NCBI RefSeq assembly: GCF_003438495.1
Contig: NZ_QSSH01000005.1
Location: forward strand, 31,573-95,572
Source: Collinsella sp. TF05-9AC
GTDB lineage: Bacteria > Actinomycetota > Coriobacteriia > Coriobacteriales > Coriobacteriaceae
Direction of reading: 5' to 3'
DNA length: 64,000 nucleotides
The notes under the pieces were generated by a model, which searched no databases, had not been told where the DNA came from, and saw only the letters and a program-made list of their open reading frames with translations. Position 1 is the stretch's first letter; each line of letters starts with the position of its first letter. This document shows, piece by piece, positions 10,313 to 19,373 of the stretch. A program made the position numbers and the translations under genes.

Positions 10313-10342
10313 AATGGCCGGCTCAATGAGTCGGCCATTTTT
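10313..10342 (+). terminator. Terminator or attenuator between rpmF and plsX
   Basis: Stem AATGGCCG / CGGCCATT around GCTCAATGAGT, followed by T residues, ending only 18 bases before the plsX ATG. A TATACT box at 10276-10281 lies upstream, so a transcript starting there would meet this hairpin before plsX. Confidence 0.65.
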
Positions 10343-10360
10343 GTATAAGGAGCATGTATT

Positions 10361-11380
10361 ATGAGTAACGTTCGCGTTTGTGTAGACGTTGTGGGCGGAG
10401 ACGAGAAACCTCAGGTTGTTCTTGATGGTATCGAGGCTGCGCTTGCCGCCGATCTCGATATCGAGGTCTTGGCAGCTGGTCCCGCCGAAATCGTCAATCC
10501 CTTTGCAGCTTCCCATGCACGTGTTGAGGCCCTTGAGGCGCCTGACGTTATCGCCATGGATGACGATCCCATTCGCGCCGTGATGACCAAGCGTAAGTCG
10601 TCGATCGTGCTTTCTTGCCGCGCCATTAAGAAGGGCAACGCGGATGCGTTCTTCTCCGCCGGCTCCACCGGTGCCATGACCGCCGCCGCCACCGCCTATG
10701 TGACGCCGTTTAGGTATCAGGCCGAAGGCAAGAAGCAGCCGGTGCGCCCCTGTCTGACCAATGCGCTGCCCAATCGCGCCGGCGGTCTGACGGTGCTGTG
10801 CGACATGGGTGCCAACCCCGATGTGGAGGTCGATGACATGGTGCGTTTTGCCCAGATGGGTAGCGCCTATGCCCGCGTCGTCCTGGGCATCGAGCATCCT
10901 CGCGTGGGCCTGCTTGCCAACGGCACCGAGGATGAGAAGGGCTCCAACTTTACCAAGGCCTGTTTCCCTGCTATGAAGGCCGCCGTTCCCGGCTTTGTTG
11001 GTAACTGCGAGGGCACCGACCTCACCTCAGGTAACTTCGATGTCGTCGTTGCCGATGGCATGTCGGGTAATATCGCTCTCAAAGCTACCGAGGGCGCTGC
11101 CAAGTTTTTGCTGCAGGAGCTCAAGGGCGCCTTTATGGCCTCGCTCGGCACCAAGATCGCCGCGCTGCTCATTAAAAAGCAGATGCGCGAGATTAAGGCC
11201 AAGCTCTCTGGCGACGCCAAGGGCGGCGCGATTCTTCTGGGCCTGCGCGGCGTGGTCCTGATCGGCCATGGCGCCACCTCAGTCGAGGCTGTCAAAAACG
11301 GTACGCTCGCGGCGGCCGAAGCCGTGCGCGCCGGGCTGGTTGAGAATGTCGCCAACTCTATGGACGGTATCGTTTTATAA
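10361..11380 (+). CDS. plsX: Phosphate acyltransferase PlsX
   Basis: Makes acyl-phosphate from acyl-ACP for glycerolipid synthesis, acting as a peripheral membrane protein. 339 residues. Family blocks include VCVDVVGGDEKPQVVLDGIEAAL at the start, GADAFFSAGSTGAM-like NADAFFSAGSTGAMTA, the GNCEGTDLTSGNFDVVVADGMSGNIALK segment and C-terminal VVLIGHGATS. The usual N-terminal DAMGGD reads DVVGGD. Its substrate carrier, acpP, is the next gene. Ribosome binding site AAGGAG upstream of ATG 10361. Confidence 0.94.
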   Translation: MSNVRVCVDVVGGDEKPQVVLDGIEAALAADLDIEVLAAGPAEIVNPFAASHARVEALEAPDVIAMDDDPIRAVMTKRKSSIVLSCRAIKKGNADAFFSAGSTGAMTAAATAYVTPFRYQAEGKKQPVRPCLTNALPNRAGGLTVLCDMGANPDVEVDDMVRFAQMGSAYARVVLGIEHPRVGLLANGTEDEKGSNFTKACFPAMKAAVPGFVGNCEGTDLTSGNFDVVVADGMSGNIALKATEGAAKFLLQELKGAFMASLGTKIAALLIKKQMREIKAKLSGDAKGGAILLGLRGVVLIGHGATSVEAVKNGTLAAAEAVRAGLVENVANSMDGIVL

Positions 11381-11447
11381 GAGCGAGTTAGGGCGCTGTT
11401 ATGTGCTTCGCGGCGCACGTCGTGGGGTAGAATCAGAACCGTGTCTT

Positions 11448-11467
11448 GGTACCGCCCGGGCGGTACC
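11448..11467. promoter_or_regulatory. Perfect 20-bp palindrome before acpP, candidate operator
   Basis: GGTACCGCCCGGGCGGTACC reads the same on both strands. It starts 14 bases after a -10-like TAGAAT (11428-11433) and 37 bases before the acpP start, the position of an operator overlapping the transcript start. As RNA it would also fold, but no T run directly follows. Confidence 0.55.
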
Positions 11468-11504
11468 ATTCTTTTGGTATTCATGCACTATGAGAGGAAG
11501 CGCT

Positions 11505-11747
11505 ATGGACCGCTCCGAAATCTTCGACAAGATCGCCGAGGTCGCTGCTGACGTTCTGGGCGTCGATGTTGCCGAAATTAGCGAGGAGACCACCTTTGAC
11601 GACCTCGATGCCAACTCGCTCGAGCGCCTGCAGCTGGTTACGGCTATCGAGGACGAGTTCAACCTCGAGATCGATGACGAGACTCTGCTCTCGCTCAACT
11701 CTGTCGCCGACGCCGTCGACGCTATCGAAGCTGCCAAGGAGGCCTAA
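11505..11747 (+). CDS. acpP: Acyl carrier protein
   Basis: 80 residues, very acidic. The phosphopantetheine attachment serine lies in DDLDANSLERLQL (Ser about 38). It carries the growing fatty acyl chain and supplies PlsX. The ATG at 11505 has GAGAGGAAG upstream. The stop is followed by the rnc TTG start after three bases, the common acpP-rnc arrangement. Confidence 0.96.
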   Translation: MDRSEIFDKIAEVAADVLGVDVAEISEETTFDDLDANSLERLQLVTAIEDEFNLEIDDETLLSLNSVADAVDAIEAAKEA

Positions 11748-11750
11748 GTC

Positions 11751-12476
11751 TTGGCTTTATCCGAACGACTTACGCGCGCCCAGGAAATCTTGGGCCACGA
11801 GTTCAACAATAAGGTGCTGCTGCGCGCGGCGCTTACGCATCCCTCGGCAGTCGAGGGCCAGCCGGTTTCTGCCAGCTATGAGCGCCTTGAGTTCTTGGGC
11901 GATTCCATTTTGGGCGCTGTGGTCGCACGCTCCCTGTTTGAGTCCTATCCGGAGTTTGACGAGGGCAAGCTCACGCGCCTGAAGGTGTCGCTTGTCTCGG
12001 GCGCTACGCTGTCCGAGGTTTCTCACGAGCTGGGCATTGACGACATCATCATCTTTGGTGCCTCCGAGACCGGTACCGGTGCGCGCGGCCTGCATTCGGC
12101 CCTCGAGAACGTCTATGAGTCGCTCGTGGGCGCGCTGTACCTGGATGCCGGCTGGGATACGGCGGCGGAGTTCATTCACCGTACGCTTAAGCCGCACCTG
12201 GCCACCGAGCGTGCCGAGCACCCCGCGAACCCCAAGTCGTTTTTGCAGGAGTGTGTGCAAGCCGACGGTCACGAACCTCCGGCGTACAAGCTCGTTGGCT
12301 CCGAGGGCCCGGCGCATGCGCCCACCTTTACCGCTGTGGTTTTGATCGATGGTATTCGCCAGGGTCGCGGCTCCGGTTCCTCTAAGAAGGAAGCCGAGGG
12401 AGCCGCCGCGCTTGAGGCGCTCGACCGTATGGGTTACACCACCAACGGCGTGATTCTCAATAAGAAGCACGTGTAA
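11751..12476 (+). CDS. rnc: Ribonuclease III
   Basis: Double-strand RNA endonuclease that processes rRNA precursors and structured mRNAs. 241 residues. The catalytic signature ERLEFLGDSILGAVVA is intact, the second acidic cluster is ENVYESLVGALYLD, and the C-terminal dsRNA-binding domain begins at NPKSFLQECVQADG. The start is the TTG at 11751, three bases after acpP, implying coupled translation. The smc gene follows after ten bases. Confidence 0.95.
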   Translation: MALSERLTRAQEILGHEFNNKVLLRAALTHPSAVEGQPVSASYERLEFLGDSILGAVVARSLFESYPEFDEGKLTRLKVSLVSGATLSEVSHELGIDDIIIFGASETGTGARGLHSALENVYESLVGALYLDAGWDTAAEFIHRTLKPHLATERAEHPANPKSFLQECVQADGHEPPAYKLVGSEGPAHAPTFTAVVLIDGIRQGRGSGSSKKEAEGAAALEALDRMGYTTNGVILNKKHV

Positions 12477-12486
12477 GCGAGGAACC

Positions 12487-15400
12487 GTGTATCTCAAGTC
12501 CCTCACGCTCAAAGGGTTCAAGTCGTTTGCCGACCGCGCCCATATGACGTTTGAGCCGGGCCTGACCGTCATCGTCGGTCCCAACGGCTCGGGAAAATCG
12601 AACATCTCCGACTCCATCCTGTGGGTCCTGGGCGAGCAGAGCGCCAAGCAGTTGCGCGGCCAGGCCATGGAGGATGTCATCTTCTCGGGCTCGTCAGCGC
12701 GCAAGCCGGTGGGTGTCGCCGAGGTCACGCTTGTGCTCGATAACTCGGACCATATGCTGCCCGTCGATTTTGACGAGGTCGCCATCACCCGTCGTATGTA
12801 TCGCTCGGGCGAAAGCGAGTACCTCATCAACTCGAGCCCGTGCCGCCTGATGGACATTCAGGACATCTTGCACGATTCGGGCCTGGGCAAGGATACGCAT
12901 TCCATCATCAGCCAGGGCAAGCTCGACGCCATTTTGCAGAGCCGCCCCGAGGAGCGCCGCGCCCTCATCGAGGAGGCCGCCGGCATCTCCAAGCACAAGC
13001 GCCGCAAGGAGCGTGCGCTCAAAAAGATTAAGTCGATGGACGAGCACCTGACGCGTGCCCGCGACATCAATAAGGAAATCGCCCGTCAGCTGCGACCGCT
13101 GGAGCGTCAGGTCGATCGTGCGCGCAAGTACAAAGAGTTGTCCTCGCGCGCGAACGAGCTTACGCAGATGCTGGCTGTCGACGAGCTGCGTTCGCTGCAG
13201 TCGCAGTGGAACGACCTGGAGAGCCGCTCCAAGGAAGGTGCCGCCGAGCTGGAGCTTGCGCAGTACCGCATGGGCGAAAAGGAGCGCGAGCTCGAGAAGC
13301 TCCAGGTCATGCTCGAGGAAAAGGGCCTGTTTGTGGGCGATCTGGGCGAGCAGCGCCGCCATATGCAAGATGTGGTCGGCCGCATTAACTCCGACATGCG
13401 CCTGCTCGAGGAAAAGGGCCACAACATGGTGTCGCGCCTGTCTGACATGCGCGGGCAGATTTCGAGCTCCGAGCATCAGCGTCGTCGCGTGGTCGAGGAG
13501 CTCGAGGACGCGCGTGCGCAGCTTGAGGAAGTGACCGGCGCGCACATGCAGGCCCAGGAGGACGTTGACGCCGCTGGTCCTGCCGCCGCAGAGCTCCACG
13601 AGCGGCGCGTGGCGCTCGACAATCAGATTTCGCAGCTTACGCGTGAGCAACGCGATGTGCAGCGCGTGGCCGACAACGCCGCGCTCGAGCTCGCCAAGGT
13701 GAAGGACTCGCTGAGCAATGCCGAGGTCGAGGACAACATGTATGCCTCGCGCCTGGAGCAGATTGACGAGCAGCTCGAGGAGGTCACGGCCTCGCTCGAG
13801 AGCCGTCGCAACCGCGCAGAGGAGCTTGAGGGTGCTCTTGAGGAAGCGCGCCAGGCCCAGGCCGATGCGCGTGAGGCCACCGAGGTCGCCCGTGCAGCCC
13901 TGAAGGACTTGCGTAATCGTGAGAGTGAGGCGCGCAACAAGCTGTCCGAGGTGCGCTCGGAGCTTGCCAGCCAAAAGAAACTCGATGCCCGCATGGCCGA
14001 CAGCTCGCCGCTCGTGAGCCGTCTGGTGGGTGCGCTGGGCGACGATGTCTTGGGTCGTCTGGGCGACGTGCTGGAGGCCCCGCGCGAGCTTGAGGGCCTG
14101 GTTGAGCAATTGCTCGCCGGCGATATCGATGCGCTGCTGTTTGATGACGCCGCCACGCTTGAGCGTGCCGGTCGTGCGGCTCTGGACCAAAAGAAGGCCT
14201 CGGGCGAAGCACTGCTGGTGACGCGCGGCGTGAGCGGCTCTACCGCCGCTGAGGGCGCTGCCGGTACCCGCCTGGTTGATCGTCTGTCCGTGCGTGCAGG
14301 CTACGGACCCGTCGTCGAGGCGCTGCTCGGCGGCTATTACGTGGTCGATGACTTGGCTGCCGCGCTGGCTGCGCCTGTCGTTGACGGTGTGACCTATGTG
14401 ACTCCCGATGGCGCCCGCGTAAGCTGTGGCGGCCTGGTGCGTGTGGGCCTCGATGCCGGCGAGGCGTCGGGTGCTCTGGAGCGTAAGCGTCGCATTCGCG
14501 AGCTGGAGGGGCTTGAGCCCGATCTGGCTGCCGTGTTTGAGCATGTGTCGGATCAGGTCGTCGAGGCCAACGTTGCCGTCGAGGAGGCCCGTGCCGCCGA
14601 GGGCGATGCCGCCGGTGAGATCGCCCGTCTTGAGGGCGAGCGCCGCTCGCTGCTCTCCGAGATCGGCCGCTTGGAGCAAAGCGCCAACAATGCCGAGGTC
14701 GAGCGCGTGCGCATCTCCAAGCGCCGCGAGCAGGCTGCCGAGGCCGTTCGTGCCGCGCGCCCGCGCGTTGACGAGCTCACCCGTTCGCGTGACGAGGCGC
14801 GTGCACAGGCAAGCGACCTGGGTCTCCAGATTGCCGAGGCCAACGATGAGCTCGATCGCGTTCGCCGTGACGATTCCGAGGCCGCCGGTAAGCTCGCCGA
14901 TGCCAAGGTGCGCCTGGCCCAGACGAGCGAGCGCCTGCGTTCGCTGAAGGGCCGCGTGCCCGACCTTGAGCATCGTCTTGAGGGCATCGACCGTCGTATC
15001 CGCGGAACACGCCAGGCTTCGCGCTCGCTCGAGCTGCTGCGCCTGCGCGTCGACCCCATGCACGAACGCTATTCTGCCCTGTTGGAACGCGCGTCGGATT
15101 GGGCAGCGCGCCTGCGTGACCAGGCCTCTCTGGAGGAGGCGGACTCCGCTTCGCTCAAGAAGACCATCGAGGATGCCAAGGCAGAGGTTGCCCGCGCTAA
15201 GGAGCGAGTCGATACCGCCTCCGCCGCGCAAAACGAGTTCAAGGTCGCGCGTGGCAAGCTCGAGGTGCAGGTAGAGGCCGCCATTAAGGCCATTACCGCC
15301 GATGGCACCACGGTACTCGAGGAAGCGCTCATGCTTCCGGCGCCCACGGACCGCGATGCCGCCGAGCGCGAACTCAACCAGCTTGTGCGCCAGATCAACA

Positions 15401-16023
15401 ACCTTGGTCCCGTTAACCAAGTTGCCATGGAGGAGTACGAGCAGCTCAAGCGCCGCGCCGATTACATCGAGGAGCAGCTGGCCGATCTGGAGAGCGCGCG
15501 CAAGGCGCTCACCAAGATCACCGTGGCTATCGACCGTAAGATGCGCAAGGCGTTCCTGGTGACGTTTGAGAAGGTCGATGCGAACTTCCGCGAGATCTTC
15601 GCCATGCTCTTCCCGGGCGGTCAGGCTCATCTGGAGATGACCGATCCCGAGCATCCTGCCGAGACGGGTATCGAGGTCGTGGCGCAGCCGCGCGGCAAGC
15701 GCATCACCAAGATGATGCTCATGTCGGGCGGCGAGAAGAGCCTGACGGCGCTCGCCCTGCTCTTTGCTGTGTACCGCACGCGCACGGTGCCGTTCTATGT
15801 GCTGGACGAGGTCGAGGCGGCACTCGATGACGCCAACCTGTCCAAGCTCATCGGCGCACTCGACGTGTTGCGTTCCGATACGCAGCTCTTGGTTATCTCG
15901 CATCAGCGCCGTACTATGGAGGACGCTGACGTCCTCTACGGCGTCTCGATGCAAGCCGACGGCGTCAGTCGCGTCGTCTCGCAAAAACTCGATCGCGAAA
16001 CCGGAAAGGTCGTGAATGCATAA
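12487..16023 (+). CDS. smc: Chromosome partition protein Smc
   Basis: SMC ATPase, 1178 residues, that organises and segregates the chromosome with ScpA/ScpB. Walker A GPNGSGKS at residues 31-38. Two long coiled coils (about 170-500 and 670-1000) flank a hinge domain around residues 510-650. The C-terminal head has the ABC signature LMSGGEKSLTALALLFAVY and the Walker B VLDEVEAALDD. Start is GTG 12487. The stop overlaps the ftsY ATG (TAATG), so smc and ftsY are coupled. The scp genes are not in the window. Confidence 0.96.
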   Translation: MYLKSLTLKGFKSFADRAHMTFEPGLTVIVGPNGSGKSNISDSILWVLGEQSAKQLRGQAMEDVIFSGSSARKPVGVAEVTLVLDNSDHMLPVDFDEVAITRRMYRSGESEYLINSSPCRLMDIQDILHDSGLGKDTHSIISQGKLDAILQSRPEERRALIEEAAGISKHKRRKERALKKIKSMDEHLTRARDINKEIARQLRPLERQVDRARKYKELSSRANELTQMLAVDELRSLQSQWNDLESRSKEGAAELELAQYRMGEKERELEKLQVMLEEKGLFVGDLGEQRRHMQDVVGRINSDMRLLEEKGHNMVSRLSDMRGQISSSEHQRRRVVEELEDARAQLEEVTGAHMQAQEDVDAAGPAAAELHERRVALDNQISQLTREQRDVQRVADNAALELAKVKDSLSNAEVEDNMYASRLEQIDEQLEEVTASLESRRNRAEELEGALEEARQAQADAREATEVARAALKDLRNRESEARNKLSEVRSELASQKKLDARMADSSPLVSRLVGALGDDVLGRLGDVLEAPRELEGLVEQLLAGDIDALLFDDAATLERAGRAALDQKKASGEALLVTRGVSGSTAAEGAAGTRLVDRLSVRAGYGPVVEALLGGYYVVDDLAAALAAPVVDGVTYVTPDGARVSCGGLVRVGLDAGEASGALERKRRIRELEGLEPDLAAVFEHVSDQVVEANVAVEEARAAEGDAAGEIARLEGERRSLLSEIGRLEQSANNAEVERVRISKRREQAAEAVRAARPRVDELTRSRDEARAQASDLGLQIAEANDELDRVRRDDSEAAGKLADAKVRLAQTSERLRSLKGRVPDLEHRLEGIDRRIRGTRQASRSLELLRLRVDPMHERYSALLERASDWAARLRDQASLEEADSASLKKTIEDAKAEVARAKERVDTASAAQNEFKVARGKLEVQVEAAIKAITADGTTVLEEALMLPAPTDRDAAERELNQLVRQINNLGPVNQVAMEEYEQLKRRADYIEEQLADLESARKALTKITVAIDRKMRKAFLVTFEKVDANFREIFAMLFPGGQAHLEMTDPEHPAETGIEVVAQPRGKRITKMMLMSGGEKSLTALALLFAVYRTRTVPFYVLDEVEAALDDANLSKLIGALDVLRSDTQLLVISHQRRTMEDADVLYGVSMQADGVSRVVSQKLDRETGKVVNA

Positions 16024-16940
16024 TGGGATTCTTCGATGCTCTCTCGCGCGGACTTGAGCGCAGCCGCGAGGCCCTCAACGAGGTCTTCTACTTTGGCGGC
16101 GAGGTCGACGAGGATTTTTGGGAGGACCTGGAGGACACCCTCGTCATGGGTGACATGGGCGCCGAGGTCGCTATCAAGGTCTCCGATGACCTGCGCGATG
16201 CCGCGGCCAAGAAGAACCTCAAGACCGCTCCGCAGCTTCGCCGTGCCCTGGCCGAGCAGCTCGAGCAGCACTTTGTGCCCATCGAGCGCGATCCGTTTTC
16301 CGATACGCCGAGCTGCGTGCTGTTTGTGGGCATTAACGGTGCCGGCAAGACCACGACGGTCGGTAAGATCGCGAGCGTCATGGCCGCCCGCGGCAAGAAC
16401 GTCGTGATCGGTTCGGCCGATACCTTCCGTGCTGCCGCTATCGAGCAGCTCGATGTGTGGGGCCAGCGCGCTGGCGTCCCCGTCATCAAGCGCGACCGCG
16501 GCTCCGACCCGGCAAGTGTTTGCTACGACGTGCTCGACGAGGCCGACAAGCGCGGCAGCGACCTGGTGCTTATCGATACCGCCGGCCGTCTGCACACGAG
16601 CCCTGAGCTCATGCGCGAGCTTGCCAAGGTGGTTAACGTGACGCGTAAGCGCGCCGCCAATATGGCCGCCGGCCCCATGCCCGTCTCAGTCGTGCTCGTG
16701 ATCGATGCCGCCACCGGCCAGAACGGTCTGAACCAGGCGCTCGAGTTTAACGAGGCGCTGGGCCTGGACGGTATTATCATGACGAAGCTCGACGGCACGG
16801 CAAAGGGCGGCATCGCCATGGCCGTGGCCGAGAAGCTCAAGCTCCCGATCCTGCGCGTCGGCGTGGGCGAGCAGGTCGATGACCTGCAGGAGTTCAATGC
16901 CAAAGATTTCTGCCGCGCCCTGGTGGGCGAGTCCAATTAA
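16023..16940 (+). CDS. ftsY: Signal recognition particle receptor FtsY
   Basis: SRP receptor GTPase that docks SRP-ribosome complexes at the membrane. 305 residues, only the NG domain: the long acidic N-terminal A domain of enterobacterial FtsY is absent, as in many Gram-positive bacteria. Motifs: G1 GINGAGKTTTVGK, DTFRAAAIEQL, DTAGR, and TKLDGTAKGG. It is placed between smc and its partner ffh. Confidence 0.96.
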   Translation: MGFFDALSRGLERSREALNEVFYFGGEVDEDFWEDLEDTLVMGDMGAEVAIKVSDDLRDAAAKKNLKTAPQLRRALAEQLEQHFVPIERDPFSDTPSCVLFVGINGAGKTTTVGKIASVMAARGKNVVIGSADTFRAAAIEQLDVWGQRAGVPVIKRDRGSDPASVCYDVLDEADKRGSDLVLIDTAGRLHTSPELMRELAKVVNVTRKRAANMAAGPMPVSVVLVIDAATGQNGLNQALEFNEALGLDGIIMTKLDGTAKGGIAMAVAEKLKLPILRVGVGEQVDDLQEFNAKDFCRALVGESN

Positions 16941-16950
16941 GGAGTGACTA

Positions 16951-18426
16951 GTGTTTGATTCCCTGAGCGATCGCCTCAACGACACATTTGACCGCCTGCG
17001 CGGCAAGGGCAAGCTGACCGAGGCCGATATTACTTCGGCCATGCGCGATATTCGCATGGCGCTGCTCGAGGCCGACGTTAACTTTAAGGTCGTCAAGGAG
17101 TTCGTCGCCAAGACCAAGGAGCGCTGCATGACCGCCGAGGTCATGGAGTCGCTGTCGCCGGCGCAAAACGTCGTCAAGATCGTGCTCGACGAGCTCACCG
17201 AGATGCTTGGCTCAACCGAGAGCAAGCTCGTCTTTAGCAATCGCATTCCCAATGTCATCATGCTCGTGGGCCTGCAGGGCTCCGGTAAGACCACGGCGGC
17301 CGTAAAGCTGGCCTACCTGCTCAAGAAGCAGGGCCGCTCACCGCTGCTCGCCGCGTGCGACGTCTACCGTCCCGCCGCTGCCGACCAGCTGGCCACGCTT
17401 GGCGGAGAGATTGGCGTGCCGGTCTTCCGTGGCGATGGCGAGCACCCGGTTGACATCGCCAAGGGCGCCATTCAGGAGGCCGTTGACCACCTGCGTGACG
17501 TGGTCATCGTCGATACCGCCGGTCGTTTGCAGATCGACGAGCAGATGATGCAGGAGGCCGTGGACATCAAGAAGGCCGTCAAGCCCGATCAGGTGCTGAT
17601 GGTCGTCGATGCCATGACCGGCCAGGACATCGTCAACGTCGTCTCGACCTTCGCCGAGCGCACCGACTTTGACGGCGTGATCATCTCCAAGCTCGACGGC
17701 GACGCCCGTGGCGGCGGCGCGCTTTCCGTGCGCCAGGTGACCGGCAAGCCCATCAAGTTTGTTAGCATGGGCGAGAAACCCGATTCGCTGGAGCCGTTCT
17801 ATCCCGACCGCATGGCCAAGCGCATCTTGGGCATGGGCGATGTTGTCGGCATCATCGAGAAGGCCCAGGAGGCAGCCGACGCCGAGCAGCTCGAGGCTGC
17901 CGAGCGCATGCTGCGCGAGGGCTTTACCATGAACGACATGCTCGACCAGATGAAGGCCGTCAAGAAGATGGGCGGCATGAAGGGCATTCTGGGCATGCTC
18001 CCCGGTGGCCAGCGTGCGCTTAACCAGATGGGTGGCAACCTGGACGAAGGTATCTTCGATAAGAACGAGGCCATCATCATGTCGATGACCAAGGAGGAGC
18101 GCCTTCGCCCCTCCATCATCAACGGCCAGCGCCGTGCCCGCATCGCCAAGGGCGCCGGCGTGACCCCCACCGAGGTCAATAGCCTTATGAAGCAGTGGGG
18201 CGAGATGAACAAGATGATGGGCCGCATGCGCACGATGGCCAATCAGGCACAGGCCGGCGGCAAGAAGGGCAAGAAGGGTAAGAAGGGCAAAAAGATGCGC
18301 ATGCCCAATATTCCCGGTCTGGATGCCATGGGGCTGGGCGGCATGGGCGGCCTGGGAACGGGCGGCCCCAAGTCCGATATGGACCTGCTGCGCCAGATGG
18401 AAGCGCAGATGCGCAACAAGAAGTAA
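16951..18426 (+). CDS. ffh: Signal recognition particle protein Ffh
   Basis: SRP54 homologue, 491 residues; binds 4.5S/6S RNA and signal peptides. N domain (1-90), G domain with GLQGSGKTTAAVKLA, DVYRPAAADQL, DTAGR and SKLDGDARGG, then a methionine-rich M domain (about 300-430) with the RNA-binding SxxMxxR-type helix RPSIINGQRRARIAKGAGV. A Lys/Gly linker follows (GKKGKKGKKGKK) with a Met/Gly-rich tail. Start GTG 16951 lies ten bases after ftsY. A strong terminator follows. Confidence 0.96.
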   Translation: MFDSLSDRLNDTFDRLRGKGKLTEADITSAMRDIRMALLEADVNFKVVKEFVAKTKERCMTAEVMESLSPAQNVVKIVLDELTEMLGSTESKLVFSNRIPNVIMLVGLQGSGKTTAAVKLAYLLKKQGRSPLLAACDVYRPAAADQLATLGGEIGVPVFRGDGEHPVDIAKGAIQEAVDHLRDVVIVDTAGRLQIDEQMMQEAVDIKKAVKPDQVLMVVDAMTGQDIVNVVSTFAERTDFDGVIISKLDGDARGGGALSVRQVTGKPIKFVSMGEKPDSLEPFYPDRMAKRILGMGDVVGIIEKAQEAADAEQLEAAERMLREGFTMNDMLDQMKAVKKMGGMKGILGMLPGGQRALNQMGGNLDEGIFDKNEAIIMSMTKEERLRPSIINGQRRARIAKGAGVTPTEVNSLMKQWGEMNKMMGRMRTMANQAQAGGKKGKKGKKGKKMRMPNIPGLDAMGLGGMGGLGTGGPKSDMDLLRQMEAQMRNKK

Positions 18427-18446
18427 CGACTAGTTGAGTCGTGTAT

Positions 18447-18490
18447 GGCGAAGGCCGCCTGGATGGTATTCCAGGCGGCCTTCGCCGTTT
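18447..18490 (+). terminator. Intrinsic terminator after ffh
   Basis: A perfect 16-bp stem GGCGAAGGCCGCCTGG / CCAGGCGGCCTTCGCC with an ATGGTATT loop, followed by GTTTG. It also faces the reverse-strand gene that ends at 18543. Confidence 0.85.
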
Positions 18491-18542
18491 GTTCGCTGGT
18501 TGTCGCACGCGTGGAAGCGCGTTCTCGACGAGGTGCTTGCCG

Positions 18543-19307
18543 CTAGTGGCAGCCGCAGCCTTCGTGCCCGTCATGGTCGTGGTGACCTTGGCAGCCGCAG
18601 GACTCGCCATGCTCGTGGATGTGCTCGTGATCATGTCCATGGCAGTCGCAGGTGGCCTCGCCGTTCTGTGCGAGCGTGCCGGCAATGAGGGCCTCGACGC
18701 AGGCATCGCAGCTGCCCTGGGCGCCCGCATAGACCGTGATGCCGGCTTGGGCAAGCGCGTTGATAGCGCCGCCGCCGATACCGCCGCAAATGAGCGTGTC
18801 AACGCCACCGTTGGCAAGCAGGCCCGCCAAGGCGCCGTGGCCGGTGCCGCCGGTGCCTACGACCTGCTCGTTGAGCACCTTGCCATCCTGGATGTCGTAG
18901 ATCTTGAACTGCTCGCTGCGGCCAAAGTGCATAAAGATGTTGCCGTTGTCGTACGTCGTTGCCACCCTCATGGTGCCGACCTCCTTTGCTGGCCATGCGG
19001 CCGTCGTCGTGGTGATGGGGGAGTATGCGATATTGCCGCCCTCGATACTGAGCGCCCGCCCGTTGACCAGCGCGTTTGCCACCTTGCGATGCGCGCGGCT
19101 GCAGATTGACGCCACCGTGGCGCGGGCAATGCCCATGCACTGGGCGACTTTCTCCTGATTGAGGCCTTCCAGGTCGCATAGGCGCAGGACCTCGAGTTCG
19201 TCGACCGTCATGTCGATGGCATCTCCGCTGGCAAGGCCGTCGGGGGTAAAACCGCGATATTCGGGGATGATCCCAACGCGGCGTAATTTTTCTCGTCTCC
19301 CTGCCAT
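18543..19307 (-). CDS. DUF134 regulator fused to NifX/NifB-type cluster-binding domain, His/Cys tail
   Basis: One 254-residue frame with three parts. Residues 1 to about 95 are a DUF134 domain: a basic start, GFTPDGLASGDAIDMTVDELEVLRL and a helix-turn-helix (LNQEKVAQCMGIARATVASI). Residues about 113-220 are a dinitrogenase iron-molybdenum cofactor-type domain (MRVATTYDNGNIFMHFGRSEQFKIY ... CGGIGGGAINALAQAGITVYAGAQG). The last 35 residues are almost all His, Cys, Gly, Asp and Glu, a probable metal-binding tail. An internal ATG at 18969-18971 has a perfect AAAGGAGGT seven bases upstream, so the second domain may also be made alone. The full-length start has AGGAGAG upstream. No nitrogenase genes are nearby; a metal-sensing role is inference. 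Confidence 0.8.
   Translation of the reverse strand: MAGRREKLRRVGIIPEYRGFTPDGLASGDAIDMTVDELEVLRLCDLEGLNQEKVAQCMGIARATVASICSRAHRKVANALVNGRALSIEGGNIAYSPITTTTAAWPAKEVGTMRVATTYDNGNIFMHFGRSEQFKIYDIQDGKVLNEQVVGTGGTGHGALAGLLANGGVDTLICGGIGGGAINALAQAGITVYAGAQGSCDACVEALIAGTLAQNGEATCDCHGHDHEHIHEHGESCGCQGHHDHDGHEGCGCH
18979..18987 (-). promoter_or_regulatory. Strong internal ribosome binding site inside the DUF134-NifX gene
   Basis: Read on the reverse strand the site is AAAGGAGGT, seven bases before an in-frame ATG (18969-18971). That would give a 142-residue NifX-domain protein with the His/Cys tail. It suggests a former two-gene arrangement or dual products. Confidence 0.6.
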
Positions 19308-19321
19308 TCACTCTCCTAATC

Positions 19322-19333
19322 TGACATATGTCA
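19322..19333. promoter_or_regulatory. Operator-like palindrome, copy 1
   Basis: TGACATATGTCA is a perfect 12-bp palindrome just upstream of the start of the reverse-strand DUF134 gene. Confidence 0.5.
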
Positions 19334-19373
19334 ACAATAGAATATCGAACGTGCGGATATGCGCAAGGAATTT

